64,000 nt of DNA. Origin: Micromonospora sp. WMMD1082 (lineage in GTDB: Bacteria > Actinomycetota > Actinomycetes > Mycobacteriales > Micromonosporaceae). The position numbers and the translations under genes were made by a program. Under the pieces are notes generated by a model. The model had not been told where the DNA came from. It did not search any database and was given only the letters and a program-made list of their open reading frames with translations. The stretch spans positions 3,241,001-3,305,000 of the forward strand of contig NZ_JARUBM010000002.1 in assembly GCF_029626175.1 (NCBI RefSeq), written 5' to 3'. This document shows, in pieces, positions 52,123 to 61,590 of this stretch (position 1 is the stretch's first letter; every line of letters starts with the position of its first letter).

Positions 52123-53457
52123 ATGCCGAGCGTGCGGAACCGCCGACTGGAACAGCTCCTCGGTGGACCGATTGACGAGTCCCTGACCTACGGGCAGGTC
52201 ACGGGCCTCATCCCGGCCACCGCCGAAGGCCCCGACCTGGACATCAAGCGCGACACGTACGGCGGCCGGGACAGGGACCGCAAAGCGCTGTGCGGCGATG
52301 TCGGTGGCCTGGCCAACGCCAACGGCGGCGTGCTCATCCTCGGCATGGACGAGGACAGCCAGGGACGCGCCGCGAAGGCCGACGGTGTCGACATCAGCGA
52401 CGCCGAACGCCTCCGGCTTCACCAGAGCGTCGTCGCCAACATCCACCCGACGCCGACGTTCGACATCATCCCGGTCGAGAACCCCGACCGGCCGGGTACC
52501 GGCTTCCTCATCATCTCGGTCGCCCGGACAGCGACGGCGCCCCACGCCTACATCCAGAACAACTCGCTGCTCTACCCCAAACGCATCGGCACCCAGACCG
52601 TGTGGCTTACCGAAGCACTGGTGGCCGAGGCGTACCGCGCCCGATTCGCCGGCCTCGCCGACCGCATCACCGAAGCTGCCCGCATCGAGCAGGACTTCAC
52701 CACCCGCCTCGACAACCGGCAATCCTGGCTCGTGGCCACCCTCGTACCCGACCTGCCCGGGGCCTTCCGCATCGACACGGCCACACTCAAGGCCTTCGAC
52801 GATGACATCGCCGGCCGTCCCATCCTGGGACTGGACATCCCAGTCGCGCGCTTCCGACGGGCCGGGGTTCGCCACCGCCGGCTGATGGGCTACGGCGAGT
52901 CCGACACACACGGGCGGTACCTGGATCTTGCCTGCGAACTGCACGAGAACGGCAGTGCCAGCATCGCTTCCTGCTTCGACCCCCGACAGCCTCGACCCGG
53001 CCACGACGGGCCACCGCCACCGAGCCTCATCAACGACGAGATCCTCGTCGCCACCGTCGCCGCAGCGCTGAGGTTCCTCGCGGTGCACGCCCGGGACCGC
53101 GCGGCGGCAGGCGGCCTCGCCACCGTGCGGGCCACCATCTTCCCGGTAGGGCCGGACCGGCCGGCCCGTCTCGTGCACTCCCGCCTCGGCGGCGTCGACA
53201 ACCTGGGTACTTACCCTGTGTGGCAGCCGCCGGTCGCCGACACCGTCGCTGACATCGACGAACTGGCCACCGACGGTCGGGATCTGCTGGCCGCCACGTA
53301 CCACCTCGCCACCGGCCTGGTCCAGGAGTTCGGCCGCCCGGAAGCGCTCCAGCTCACCGCCGATGGGAACGTGCGGCGACGCTACTGGGACCGGCAGGCG
53401 CAGCCCGACGTGATGCGATACGCCGAGCAGCACGACATCGACGTCATCGACGACTAG
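52123..53457 (+). CDS. AlbA_2 (Schlafen-like) domain protein
   Basis: A 444-residue protein. Residues ~30-160 form an AlbA_2/Schlafen-type putative nucleic-acid-binding domain: GPDLDIKRDTYGGRDRDRK, then ALCGDVGGLANANGGVLILG and a later AHAYIQNN-like strand (PHAYIQNNSLLYPKRIGTQT). The C-terminal ~270 residues are unrecognised. AlbA_2 domains occur in transcription regulators and in several anti-phage proteins. ATG 52123 is preferred over an upstream TTG. It stands alone on the plus strand, so a single-gene defence or regulator is possible. Confidence 0.78.
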   Translation: MPSVRNRRLEQLLGGPIDESLTYGQVTGLIPATAEGPDLDIKRDTYGGRDRDRKALCGDVGGLANANGGVLILGMDEDSQGRAAKADGVDISDAERLRLHQSVVANIHPTPTFDIIPVENPDRPGTGFLIISVARTATAPHAYIQNNSLLYPKRIGTQTVWLTEALVAEAYRARFAGLADRITEAARIEQDFTTRLDNRQSWLVATLVPDLPGAFRIDTATLKAFDDDIAGRPILGLDIPVARFRRAGVRHRRLMGYGESDTHGRYLDLACELHENGSASIASCFDPRQPRPGHDGPPPPSLINDEILVATVAAALRFLAVHARDRAAAGGLATVRATIFPVGPDRPARLVHSRLGGVDNLGTYPVWQPPVADTVADIDELATDGRDLLAATYHLATGLVQEFGRPEALQLTADGNVRRRYWDRQAQPDVMRYAEQHDIDVIDD

Positions 53458-53583
53458 CCGGACTGACGCTGCCACCGCAGCCCACCCGCCGGACGGGCCG
53501 GCTTGCCGAGCGGCGACGCCGCCACCGCCCGCCGGGACTCCTTCGCCCGCAGGTAGGCCACCCCGGCGTTAGACTCGCCGGCC

Positions 53584-54156
53584 ATGGGTCTGCTCACCAT
53601 CAGCCTCAATCTCACCCTGGACGGTTGTGTCGACCACCGGGAGGGGATCGCCGACGACGAGACGCACGCCTTCTTCACCCGTCTCATGGACGAGGGCGGG
53701 GCAATGCTGTGGGGTCGCGTCACCTACGAGATGATGGAGGGCTACTGGCCGATCGTCGCCCGCGGTGACGTGGAGGCGCCGCCGGCCCTGCGCGAGTGGG
53801 CGGTCAAGCTGGGGGCCAAACCGAAGTATGTGGTGTCGTCGACGCGCACGGACTTCGGGTGGACCAACAGCCACCACATCGCCGGTGATCTGCGCGAGGG
53901 CGTGCAGAAGCTCAAGGACGTGACGCCGGCCGGGGTCCTGCTCGGAAGCGGCAAGCTCGCGACCGAGCTCGACCGGCTGGACCTGATCGACGAGTACAAA
54001 CTGCTCGTCCACCCCAGGATCGCCGGCCACGGCCCGACGCTGTACCAGGGCGGGCTACCCGGCACGCGCCGGCTCGAGTTGCTCTCGGCGGACCCGCTGC
54101 GCAACGGCGCGGTGGCGATGCACTACCGCCGCGCGCGCGGAGTTAGGAGAGCGTGA
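53584..54156 (+). CDS. Dihydrofolate-reductase-fold protein (RibD C-terminal-like)
   Basis: A 190-residue protein. LTISLNLTLDGCVDHREGI, then AMLWGRVTYEMMEGYWP, PKYVVSSTRTDFGW and GVLLGSGKLATELDRLDLID give the whole DHFR/RibD-reductase fold, with the GSGKL loop for the nucleotide. NAD(P)H-dependent reduction is the family's activity; substrates of these stand-alone proteins are mostly unknown. Confidence 0.88.
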   Translation: MGLLTISLNLTLDGCVDHREGIADDETHAFFTRLMDEGGAMLWGRVTYEMMEGYWPIVARGDVEAPPALREWAVKLGAKPKYVVSSTRTDFGWTNSHHIAGDLREGVQKLKDVTPAGVLLGSGKLATELDRLDLIDEYKLLVHPRIAGHGPTLYQGGLPGTRRLELLSADPLRNGAVAMHYRRARGVRRA

Positions 54157-54157
54157 G

Positions 54158-54901
54158 GTGGAGCCGGAATCGCGCAGTGGCGGTGGCCCTGATCCGCAGG
54201 CGGCCGACGCGCCCGCAGCAGCCGCAGCTAAAGCCGACCACGCCGGTGCCGGCTCCTGGTCCGACGCGCTGGTCCTCGGTGGCGATCTGGCGCGGCTTTC
54301 CGTGCCCTGGGGTACGGCGGCCTCGTGGGACTGGGTCGCCACGCGGGGGATCATCGCGGTGGCCCTGCACGCGGTGGCGTGCCGGGACGAGGTGCCGGTG
54401 GCGGCGGTGCCGCTCGGCCAGCTGATCGTGCCGCTGCTGGATGAAGATCGATTCGTCACCCTCGTCACCACCGTGCTCGCCGCGCAGCTCGGCGACGCCG
54501 CGAACCCGGTGTCAGCGCAGTGGGCATGGCTGCGGCGACCGTGGGACCCGGACGCGCCGCCGGGCAAGCGCTGGGACGGACTGACCCGAGGCATAGGCCG
54601 TGGCCTACGGGATCCGGCGGTGGACGTGTGTCTGCTCTGGGCGGGCGCCGCGGTGGAGCAGGCCATGCTCAACGAGCGCGGCGGCCTGCACCGCGGTACG
54701 CGGGTGACGGTCTCCGGCGGAGAGCACGGCGGCCGAGTCGGGGTCGTGGAAGGCGCGGCCTGGCAGGTCGACCCACCCGGCACGGCGGTCGTAGCCGGAC
54801 CGCCGGACGCCTATATGATCAACTTTGGTGCTGAGCTCGGCTACCGGCCCGTGCGGGTCCCGGCCGAGTACCTGGAGGCGGCAGAGCGGTCGGCGACCTG
54901 A
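54158..54901 (+). CDS. Hypothetical protein with a C-terminal SH3-like segment
   Basis: A 247-residue protein, one base after the DHFR-like stop. The N-terminal 35 residues are Ala-rich and disordered. A helical middle follows (ASWDWVATRGIIAVALHAVA, DRFVTLVTTVLAAQLGDAA). Near 185-235, HRGTRVTVSGGEHGGRVGVV reads like a KOW/SH3-type strand pair. Otherwise unrecognised. Confidence 0.55.
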   Translation: MEPESRSGGGPDPQAADAPAAAAAKADHAGAGSWSDALVLGGDLARLSVPWGTAASWDWVATRGIIAVALHAVACRDEVPVAAVPLGQLIVPLLDEDRFVTLVTTVLAAQLGDAANPVSAQWAWLRRPWDPDAPPGKRWDGLTRGIGRGLRDPAVDVCLLWAGAAVEQAMLNERGGLHRGTRVTVSGGEHGGRVGVVEGAAWQVDPPGTAVVAGPPDAYMINFGAELGYRPVRVPAEYLEAAERSAT

Positions 54902-55434
54902 CGAACCGCCGCCGACACGCGGCATGTCGTGGCGTCGTGGTAGATGCTCGGCGGGCCGGTCACGGGCGCCGGCCCTGGCCGTGGGTGTGGCGGTCGGCGC
55001 GACGGGTCCGCTGGTCAGATGCCAGCCTTGTTCGGTTCGCTGGCCGACATGCGTGTTTGCCGGTCGGGTAGCTACCGGTTGTCGTGTGAGGGTTGGGCGT
55101 TGCACCACCGATCTGGGTAGGCGACGATGAGCAACGTCTCGGTCACCTAGTGCCGGCGGATGCTGGGCGTGTTCCTCGGGTAGCGGTGTGCGGAGTGGAT
55201 GGGCTGACCGGTTGGGTTGATCGCCTGGCTTATCGTTGCTGGTACCGCTGGTGCGCTGAGCACGGTGGTCCTCGCGCCGCCACCAGTGACGGTCGAGGCC
55301 GGTGCCGTGCTGAGGCGTTCACGCCGGCGGAGCGAGAAGATCCCTGTCCCGTGATGCCTAGGGCTGCGGGCTGTCCACCGTAGGCTGTCGGTTGCAGACC
55401 GACACTTAACGATCATTGCTGGGGGAGCACGCTG
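54902..55434. other. Intergenic region
   Basis: About 530 bases with no protein-like frame. The right end has GGGGGAG as ribosome site for the next gene. Confidence 0.4.
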
Positions 55435-55827
55435 ATGACCACACCACCCCAGGCCCGGATCTCCGACCTCCCCGGGTGGCCGTGTCCACCCCGCATCCGG
55501 GACATCCCCACCACACGGCACAGCTGGGGCAAGGTGCATCTGAGTGAGGGGGACCCTGCGGCGCCTGTGGCCTATGACGAAGTCGGACGACTCTGGGCCA
55601 ACGGTGACACGGCACCGAAGTTCGCGCTGATCGACAATCTCAATCCGAACCCAGGTGCCATCGTTTTTTGGACCGAGCGCGGACTCGGCGTCTACGTACA
55701 CCCGAAGTCCTACCGCAGTCTGGGCTGCCTCAACTCCTGGGACATGGTGCCGGATACATGGGTGCCAATCGTTTTGGTAGCGACGGAGTTGCCCGCATTC
55801 GTGACGGAGAACCAGCACGCGCAGTGA
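55435..55827 (+). CDS. Hypothetical protein
   Basis: A 130-residue soluble protein, ATG nine bases after GGGGGAG. It reads as a well-folded beta-rich protein (APKFALIDNLNPNPGAIVFW, LGVYVHPKSYRSLGCL, TWVPIVLVATELPAFV). No family recognised and no partner overlaps. Confidence 0.55.
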   Translation: MTTPPQARISDLPGWPCPPRIRDIPTTRHSWGKVHLSEGDPAAPVAYDEVGRLWANGDTAPKFALIDNLNPNPGAIVFWTERGLGVYVHPKSYRSLGCLNSWDMVPDTWVPIVLVATELPAFVTENQHAQ

Positions 55828-56255
55828 CCGGACGTTTCGCCATTCGGGAGGTATGTCAATGGGGTCGGCGGCACGAGGCCGGCGGCGCTGCGCGTCCGCC
55901 CACAACGAGCCACTGGTGACGGTTCGCCGTTGCCGGTCGGCTGGCAGATGCCGGCGGCATCTCCGTCCGTTTCGGTCACTGGGCGCGGGGACCGCGGTGC
56001 TGGCCGGCGAACCGGACCACGCTGATTCATCGACTGCCGGGCACATCGCAGGCCGGCATCAATGGCTCAATGTTTGCTCGTCTGCGGTGTGTACACACAT
56101 CGGCGGCGCCGCGGCTTTCCTGGCTGGCGTACGGTGAACGCCTTCGCAAGGGGAAGCTCCGCCACGAGGTGCCTCAGCGGACTCCACCACGGCGGCGACA
56201 GGGCTGGGCTAGCAACTGTCCCGGAACGTCGGGCAGCGCATACCCGCGACAGTTG
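55828..56255. other. Convergent intergenic region
   Basis: About 430 bases between two converging genes. No gene seen. Confidence 0.4.
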
Positions 56256-56720
56256 TCAGCGCGTCGGCGGGAGCCAGGTGCGCGCTGCGGCGACCGTGTC
56301 GGCGAGGGTGGTGTGCACGGTGATATCGGGTCGTGCGACGCTCATCTGGAGGATCAGGTCGCGGTGTCGGCGGTAGGCGGGGTCGGCGCCGACGGCGACC
56401 GGCACCCGCGCGGTGGCGGCATGCACGCCCAGCTCGTAGAGAGCGATCGGCTGGTCGCTGGTGGGCGATGCGGGGAACCAGAACAGGATCACGGAGGCGC
56501 GGTGCAGGTGCCGGTGCTCCCACGCGACCTGCTGCGCGGCGGCGGCGGCATCGTCCATCGGGTAGCGCGCGCGTCGGGGATTGAGCACCGTGCACGGTGT
56601 GTCCCGCAGCAGGGTGACCGCGTCTGCCTGCCAGTCGGGACATCCGGAGATTCCGCCGGCGAGGAAGATCGCCGTGTCGTCGCCGGTGTACTCCGTCGGC
56701 GACTCTATGTAGCGCGTCAA
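56256..56720 (-). CDS. Nucleoside 2-deoxyribosyltransferase-like protein
   Basis: A 154-residue protein with the fold's landmarks: AIFLAGGISGCPDWQADAV, TVLNPRRARYP, VAWEHRHLHRASVILFWFPA (active-site region) and IALYELGVHAATARVPVAV. These enzymes move or release bases from nucleosides or nucleotides, and related ones act as NMP or modified-nucleoside hydrolases. ATG overlaps the stop of the upstream gene (ATGA), so it is co-translated with it. Confidence 0.82.
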   Translation of the reverse strand: MTRYIESPTEYTGDDTAIFLAGGISGCPDWQADAVTLLRDTPCTVLNPRRARYPMDDAAAAAQQVAWEHRHLHRASVILFWFPASPTSDQPIALYELGVHAATARVPVAVGADPAYRRHRDLILQMSVARPDITVHTTLADTVAAARTWLPPTR

Positions 56721-57229
56721 CGGATGCCCTGTCGGCGGCGGCAGCGCTGAAGCACCGCCGTGAGGTCCTCGCGTACCGACCGCACGATGTCGTGGTGTGA
56801 GTCGGCCTCGCCACGGATGTCGGCGTCACGGCAGCGGTCGGCCGCCGCACGGCACTGGCGTACCAGGTCTGTCATGTCGGATTTCAGTCGCCGACCAGCC
56901 GGGCCGGCCGAGTCGAGGTGGCTGCCGGATTGGTCGACGAGGGTGTCGACCGCCGCCGCGATGTTGGTCAGCTGTCCCACGGCCCGCCCCGCGTCGTCTT
57001 CGGTGGGCAGCATCGGGTAGCGGCGCAGCAGCTCCTGCCAGGCATCGATGAGCCGCACCTCGACCTGCGGTCCGGTCTCAGCCCACACGGTCACGCCACC
57101 GCCGCCGTGATCCCACGCCACGTCACCGCCCGGGCGGCCGGCCCACCGCAGCCATGACTTGACCGCCTCTGGAGGATCCGCGTCTGGAGAATCGGATCGA
57201 CCCGGAGAAAGAAGTTCGCGCCACCGCAT
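56717..57229 (-). CDS. Helical partner protein of the deoxyribosyltransferase-like gene
   Basis: A 170-residue protein. Start ATG 57229 is a choice among several; no strong ribosome site. The sequence is mostly helical with charged faces (AVGQLTNIAAAVDTLVDQSG, TDLVRQCRAAADRCRDADI, DIVRSVREDLTAVLQRC). Unrecognised. Coupling by ATGA suggests a two-component unit with the enzyme. Confidence 0.55.
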   Translation of the reverse strand: MRWRELLSPGRSDSPDADPPEAVKSWLRWAGRPGGDVAWDHGGGGVTVWAETGPQVEVRLIDAWQELLRRYPMLPTEDDAGRAVGQLTNIAAAVDTLVDQSGSHLDSAGPAGRRLKSDMTDLVRQCRAAADRCRDADIRGEADSHHDIVRSVREDLTAVLQRCRRRQGIR

Positions 57230-57448
57230 GACCGCGATTGTCCCCGACTCCAGCCCTGCCCGGGTAGTGGGCGTGAACGGCGGTGGGGTGGCACCGGCCG
57301 GCAGGACGGGCCAGGGGCGGTGCGGACCTGATGTTCCGCGGCGATCGGGTCGGCTGGGTGTCGGGCGAGCTTCCATGGGCTCATGCGCGTGGCGGTCCTC
57401 GGAGGGGGAACAACTCTCGATGTGTGGTGCGGGCTAGGTAGGCTGACG

Positions 57449-57560
57449 CGATGGATGACGCCCTGGTGCGCGGCCGGTTGGGCGGGATGGACCGGCGTGT
57501 CGGGTAGACCGTGGCGGATGTGCTCGACGCGGTGTTTCCCGGCCAGCGGCACTGCGGCCG
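57449..57560 (+). pseudogene. Apparent lost N-terminus of the following gene
   Basis: From ATG 57449 (GGTAGG upstream) the sequence reads MDDALVRGRLGGMDRRVG, an in-frame TAG at 57503-57505, then TVADVLDAVFPGQRHCG. After a frame change it joins VVGIVVARCARTVAAG of the next gene. The junction is smooth at protein level, so the original start was probably here and two mutations now separate it. Confidence 0.5.
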
Positions 57561-59516
57561 GTGGTCGGGATCGTGGTGGCCCGGTGCGCCCGAACGGTAG
57601 CGGCGGGCCTGCCGATCCGGGGCGTGGCAGGAGCAGAGCGCGACGACGGATGGACAGGTGCCGGGCTAGTGGTGACGCGCGTCGATGAGCAGATTGTGGC
57701 GTTTCTGGGGCCGCATCGGGAGGACGAGATCGCGTGGTCGCTGGGGCAGGATCCGTGCTATCGGTGTCCGCTGTGCGGCGAGGTTGGTGACAGCGACCGG
57801 GAGGATGTCACGGAGACGGTGCTGTATCACCGGACGGCGATGGCGGGTGGGTACAGCGGCGAGTCGACGATGGAAGGGTTCCGGCGGCCTAAGATGTCCG
57901 TGGTGCGGTGGTGGCTGGCCCGGGTCCATGAGGCATGCCGCACGGGGCCGCTGCTGCCGTGGTCGCAGGTGCCGGCGTGGGCGCGGCCGTCGCAGGGGCC
58001 GGACGTGGCCGAAACGAGGCCGTTGACCGATCAGGTACAGCGGTCGTGGACGGCGTCGATCACGGTGACCGGGGTGCCGATGTTGCGGTGGGCGCCCGCA
58101 CCGCCCATCTGCCAGGTCGACGTCGACTTCAGCGGCCCATTGGGTATCGGGCAGGAGCGGCTGGTCGGTGTGGTGGTCGAGGAGATGCAGGTGCGTGGGG
58201 CGATGCCGCTCGACGACCGGGACCTGGTTCCGGACGCGGTCGGCGACCTGCGACTGCTGGACGGCTGGTACGCGCAGGTGTCTGGTGCGTCGATGACGGT
58301 GTGGATGCCGCCGTCGCGGTGGATGTGGGTGCTGCCGCCGGGCCGGCCACCGCGACGGGTGTTGTGCACCTTCGACGGGCTGCCCGCGTCGTGGCTGGCA
58401 GCGGTGGCGGCGCAGGACCGGCTGGTGCTGGAGGTGGCCTGTCCCGCGATCGACTGTCTGTCGTCGGATTCAGGACGAGGCTTCTCGCTGCCGCAGCGCG
58501 CCGGTGGCATGGTCGCGGCCGGAACCGTCGACGATGAGGACCGAGACCTGGTGCGGGACCGCCTCCGCCAGCGCCGTGCCCCGGCCCGGCCGGCCGCCGC
58601 CCTGATCGAGGTGGCCGGCCTGTGGGAGTCGGCGTCGGCCCGAGCGCGGAGCCTGGCCGAGGCCCACAACGCACAGGCGCCGGTCGGGCAGGCGGCCGAT
58701 CCGGACCTGATCGCCCTGGTCATGGTCGGGTTGAGTCGGCAGGACGGGGTGAGTGAGGTCGAGCTGGCGGCGGTGGCGCGGCGGCTCGCTGACCCGGATC
58801 TCGATCTTGCGCGGTGGCTGGAGCTGATGATCGGGCCGACCACGGTCGTGGACCGGCTCGCCGACGTCGCCGCCGCCATCCGCGGCGCCTCGCGCGGCGA
58901 CCTCCCGGCGTTGGCCTGGCCGCAGTTGGGTTGGGTCAGGGCAGCCGGGCGGGCGCGTGCCGCGGTGGACCGGCGCCGGCTTATCGACGCCGGCGGGCTC
59001 CGCCTGGGTGATCGGGTGCGGTGTCTGCCGGACCACGACGCCGACGGTGCCGTCTTCTCCGGGGAGGTGCGGGCGGTGTCGGGCATGACGTGGCCACCGG
59101 CCAGCCACCCGCAGCATGCGTGGCCGGAAACCTGGTTCGAGGTCGCCACCGACGCCACGAGCGACTATCCCCTTGCCGAGGGCCGGATCCTGCTGGCCGA
59201 CGACGATGATCCCCGAGCCGTCAGCCAGGCAGCCTACTGCGCAGCTCAAGACCTCTACATCTACGCGCGGATCACCTCGGAGTGGCCGTCCGACCGAGAC
59301 GACCCCCCACGCCGCGCGCGGATCCGCCAGCGCTACACCCTGCACACCAGCACCCCGGTACGGCGGATCCTGCGCGAGGTGCACGACGCTACGGACGCTG
59401 ACCTCGACCGGGTCATCGCTGCCGCGATCGTCCGGCTGCGCGACCTCGCACCGCGGTACACCGTTCCAGGGGGCATACTCGCCACCGATCAAGACCCGCC
59501 CGGCGACCCCGCATAA
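57561..59516 (+). CDS. Large protein of unknown function
   Basis: Up to 651 residues (GTG 57561; GTG 57669 is also possible). A CPLC-type pair near residue 67 (DPCYRCPLCGEVGD) may bind metal. The centre has VDVDFSGPLGIGQERLVGVV and WYAQVSGASMTVWMPPSRWM. The C-terminal third is helical and then beta-rich (GAVFSGEVRAVSGMTWP). I do not recognise the family. A convergent gene of unknown function follows after a hairpin. Confidence 0.6.
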   Translation: MVGIVVARCARTVAAGLPIRGVAGAERDDGWTGAGLVVTRVDEQIVAFLGPHREDEIAWSLGQDPCYRCPLCGEVGDSDREDVTETVLYHRTAMAGGYSGESTMEGFRRPKMSVVRWWLARVHEACRTGPLLPWSQVPAWARPSQGPDVAETRPLTDQVQRSWTASITVTGVPMLRWAPAPPICQVDVDFSGPLGIGQERLVGVVVEEMQVRGAMPLDDRDLVPDAVGDLRLLDGWYAQVSGASMTVWMPPSRWMWVLPPGRPPRRVLCTFDGLPASWLAAVAAQDRLVLEVACPAIDCLSSDSGRGFSLPQRAGGMVAAGTVDDEDRDLVRDRLRQRRAPARPAAALIEVAGLWESASARARSLAEAHNAQAPVGQAADPDLIALVMVGLSRQDGVSEVELAAVARRLADPDLDLARWLELMIGPTTVVDRLADVAAAIRGASRGDLPALAWPQLGWVRAAGRARAAVDRRRLIDAGGLRLGDRVRCLPDHDADGAVFSGEVRAVSGMTWPPASHPQHAWPETWFEVATDATSDYPLAEGRILLADDDDPRAVSQAAYCAAQDLYIYARITSEWPSDRDDPPRRARIRQRYTLHTSTPVRRILREVHDATDADLDRVIAAAIVRLRDLAPRYTVPGGILATDQDPPGDPA

Positions 59517-59530
59517 GTCCCGCCGATCGC

Positions 59531-59556
59531 CGACGCGGGTGGCCCGCCCGGCGTCG
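59531..59556. terminator. Hairpin between convergent genes
   Basis: A ~10-bp GC stem with one bulge (CGACGCGGG pairing with CCCGGCGTCG). It lies 14 bases after the plus-strand stop and could serve both converging genes. No U-tract. Confidence 0.5.
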
Positions 59557-59649
59557 ACACCCGACTGCCCTGCTTCAGCAGCAACACGTGGCCGGTGACG
59601 CCAGCACCACGCCGGGGATGCCCCGAGGAGCGGGGCCTGAACGCCGGAC

Positions 59650-60705
59650 TCATCCTGCCCCGGGCGCCTGTCGCATGGCTTCCGCGCCGTGGGGACCGTC
59701 CGTCGTACTACCGCGCGGCGTCGGAGGCGTGGTGAGGAAGACACCGTGGGCGGGTCTGCGGGTGGCCCAGGCCGGCGCCGAGGCCAGGAAGTGGGTGTCG
59801 ATGTCGACCCGATGCCCGGAGACGATCATGTCGGCCAGATCCTGCGCCGCCCGGTCGATCCAGTCCTCGATGACGGCCCGCGCCAGCGTGACAAGCCGGT
59901 CCTGATGGGTCGGGTCGGCGCCGGTCAATCGGATCCAGGCGGCGTCGCCGAGCCCGGCGGGCGGACCGACAGCCAAGGTGGCGGCGACGGCCGGCCCGGT
60001 GAGCTGGTCGCGGATCGGTATCAGCTCGACAACGCCGGACTCGACGGCGTCACTGGTCATGGTGGAGGGGCGGGCCAGCCAGATCCGGCGGACCGCGCGG
60101 CGGATGGCCGCGGCGACCAGCACGATCACGGCGAGTTGATCCGGCTCGGTCAGGGTGGCCAGGTCCGGTTCGGTGGCGCGGCCCAGGGCGCGGGCGGCGC
60201 CGGTGAGGGTGTCGGCCCAGCGTAGGCACGGCCACCACTCGTGCACGGCCGCCGCGTGCGTGAGGAGCTGATCCGTGTGCGGCCCGGGCGGCCATACGGT
60301 GACCGGCGGCAGAGGCGGGGCGCCAGCGGGCTGCTCGGCGTCGACCGTCACCGCCGCAGCGTCGATCGTGATTCGCCAGCGCGGTCCGATCGGGGTGTGG
60401 AGGCCCCAGGGCAGACCGGTGGCCTGACCGGCCGTCTGCTGAACGCGCAGCACCTCGCTGGCCGAGATCGGCAATGGCCGGTAGAGCAGCCCCTGGTGCA
60501 GCGCCCGCTGGTAGGCGTCCACCTGCGCGGCCGTGACGAGGCCCGCGTCGACAGCCGACACCGCCAGAACAGTGTCATCGCCGACGGCGGGACGCCCGGT
60601 GAGGATCTGCGCCTCGGCAACGGTGAAGACAGGTTGTCGCAGCCGCGCCGCGGACCACGCCGCAGCCTGATCCTGCGGCAGGGTGTCGTCAGACCGGTTC
60701 GTCAC
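59650..60705 (-). CDS. Protein of unknown function, 351 residues
   Basis: GTG 60705 follows AAAGGA at seven bases. The first 100 residues look like a winged-helix or DUF-like region (FTVAEAQILTGRPAVGDDTV, LAVSAVDAGLVTAAQVDAYQ). Then comes a beta segment (RWRITIDAAAVTVDAEQPAG) and a helical C-terminus. Unrecognised. Its start overlaps the stop of the small upstream frame (GTGA). Confidence 0.6.
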   Translation of the reverse strand: MTNRSDDTLPQDQAAAWSAARLRQPVFTVAEAQILTGRPAVGDDTVLAVSAVDAGLVTAAQVDAYQRALHQGLLYRPLPISASEVLRVQQTAGQATGLPWGLHTPIGPRWRITIDAAAVTVDAEQPAGAPPLPPVTVWPPGPHTDQLLTHAAAVHEWWPCLRWADTLTGAARALGRATEPDLATLTEPDQLAVIVLVAAAIRRAVRRIWLARPSTMTSDAVESGVVELIPIRDQLTGPAVAATLAVGPPAGLGDAAWIRLTGADPTHQDRLVTLARAVIEDWIDRAAQDLADMIVSGHRVDIDTHFLASAPAWATRRPAHGVFLTTPPTPRGSTTDGPHGAEAMRQAPGAG

Positions 60706-61010
60706 AGCAACGTCCTTTCGCCATCCGGCTTTCCACCGGGCGAGGCTGCCGGCGGCGAACCGTCGACCCACCGTCGCTTGGAGACGAAGCGTACGACGGC
60801 TGGCGGCGCGGTAGGCGACACCAGCTCGGCCACGTACGAGGTGCGACGACCGAACATCACTTCTGGCGCTTCCGAGCTGGCTGATCGCGGCCTCCCCGGA
60901 GCGTCTGCCCTTGAACGCCCGACGGCCGCCTTCCTCACCAGGAACGCCGTGTTCATGGGCCGCAGACCGGCGGTGTCGCCAGCCCGGCAGGCGTCGACCA
61001 GCACGCCCAT
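60702..61010 (-). CDS. Small hypothetical ORF upstream of the 351-residue protein
   Basis: A 102-residue frame, MGVLVDACRAGDTAGLRPMN then TAFLVRKAAVGRS. No ribosome site is visible before ATG 61010. Supported mainly by its GTGA overlap with the next gene. The C-terminal half is Pro/Ser/Arg-rich. Confidence 0.35.
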   Translation of the reverse strand: MGVLVDACRAGDTAGLRPMNTAFLVRKAAVGRSRADAPGRPRSASSEAPEVMFGRRTSYVAELVSPTAPPAVVRFVSKRRWVDGSPPAASPGGKPDGERTLL

Positions 61011-61590
61011 CAGGTTAGACAGGCAGGCCGGTTATCGCGGGGGCCGCCGCACGGGGTCCATCATGACGGAGGGGACGCCGGACCAGCCGTGATCAATAAC
61101 GCGCAGTGGCCGTCGAGCGAGGTCAGGGCCAGCCGTGGGCCGCACCTGCTGAGCACTGGCGAGTTCCCTCACCGGTGGTCCGATCGAGCGGCTCATGGGC
61201 GTGTCGCGGGCGCCCGGCGAAGACCATGCCGCTTGCCGACCCTCAGCGCGTCCGGTGCCCTCTTGCCGGACGGCCTCGGCAGCCACCGACGGCGGACTTC
61301 CCTAGGCGCACGCCCTCGGTGTTCGCAGGCTCGCGGTACCGTCGACCGACGGTGCCGGCGATCAAAGATGGATCTGGGCGATCCGCGCCGAGGTTGGCTC
61401 GGTCGGCGTCGACGGCTACAGCGGCGCTGTTGGCATCGAGTCAGCCACTATCGGCGATCCGGCTGCGCCGACCGATCGGGCGACCCTGCCTCGCCCGCGA
61501 GCAGGTATCCCGCGCCGTGCGTGCCTACCGCGGCGTCAGCGGGATCCGTAGCGTGACTGTTTCTCACCGCAGGCCAAGGGGGGACCGGAC
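61011..61590. other. Divergent intergenic region
   Basis: About 580 bases with no protein-like frame on either strand. Promoters for the flanking divergent genes are expected. Confidence 0.4.

Noticed and set aside
51481..53475. A 664-residue open frame on the minus strand opposite the AlbA_2 gene
   Set aside because: It is antisense to a gene with clear domain motifs and its composition (Gly, Val, Asp, Arg rich without domains) is that of a high-GC shadow frame.
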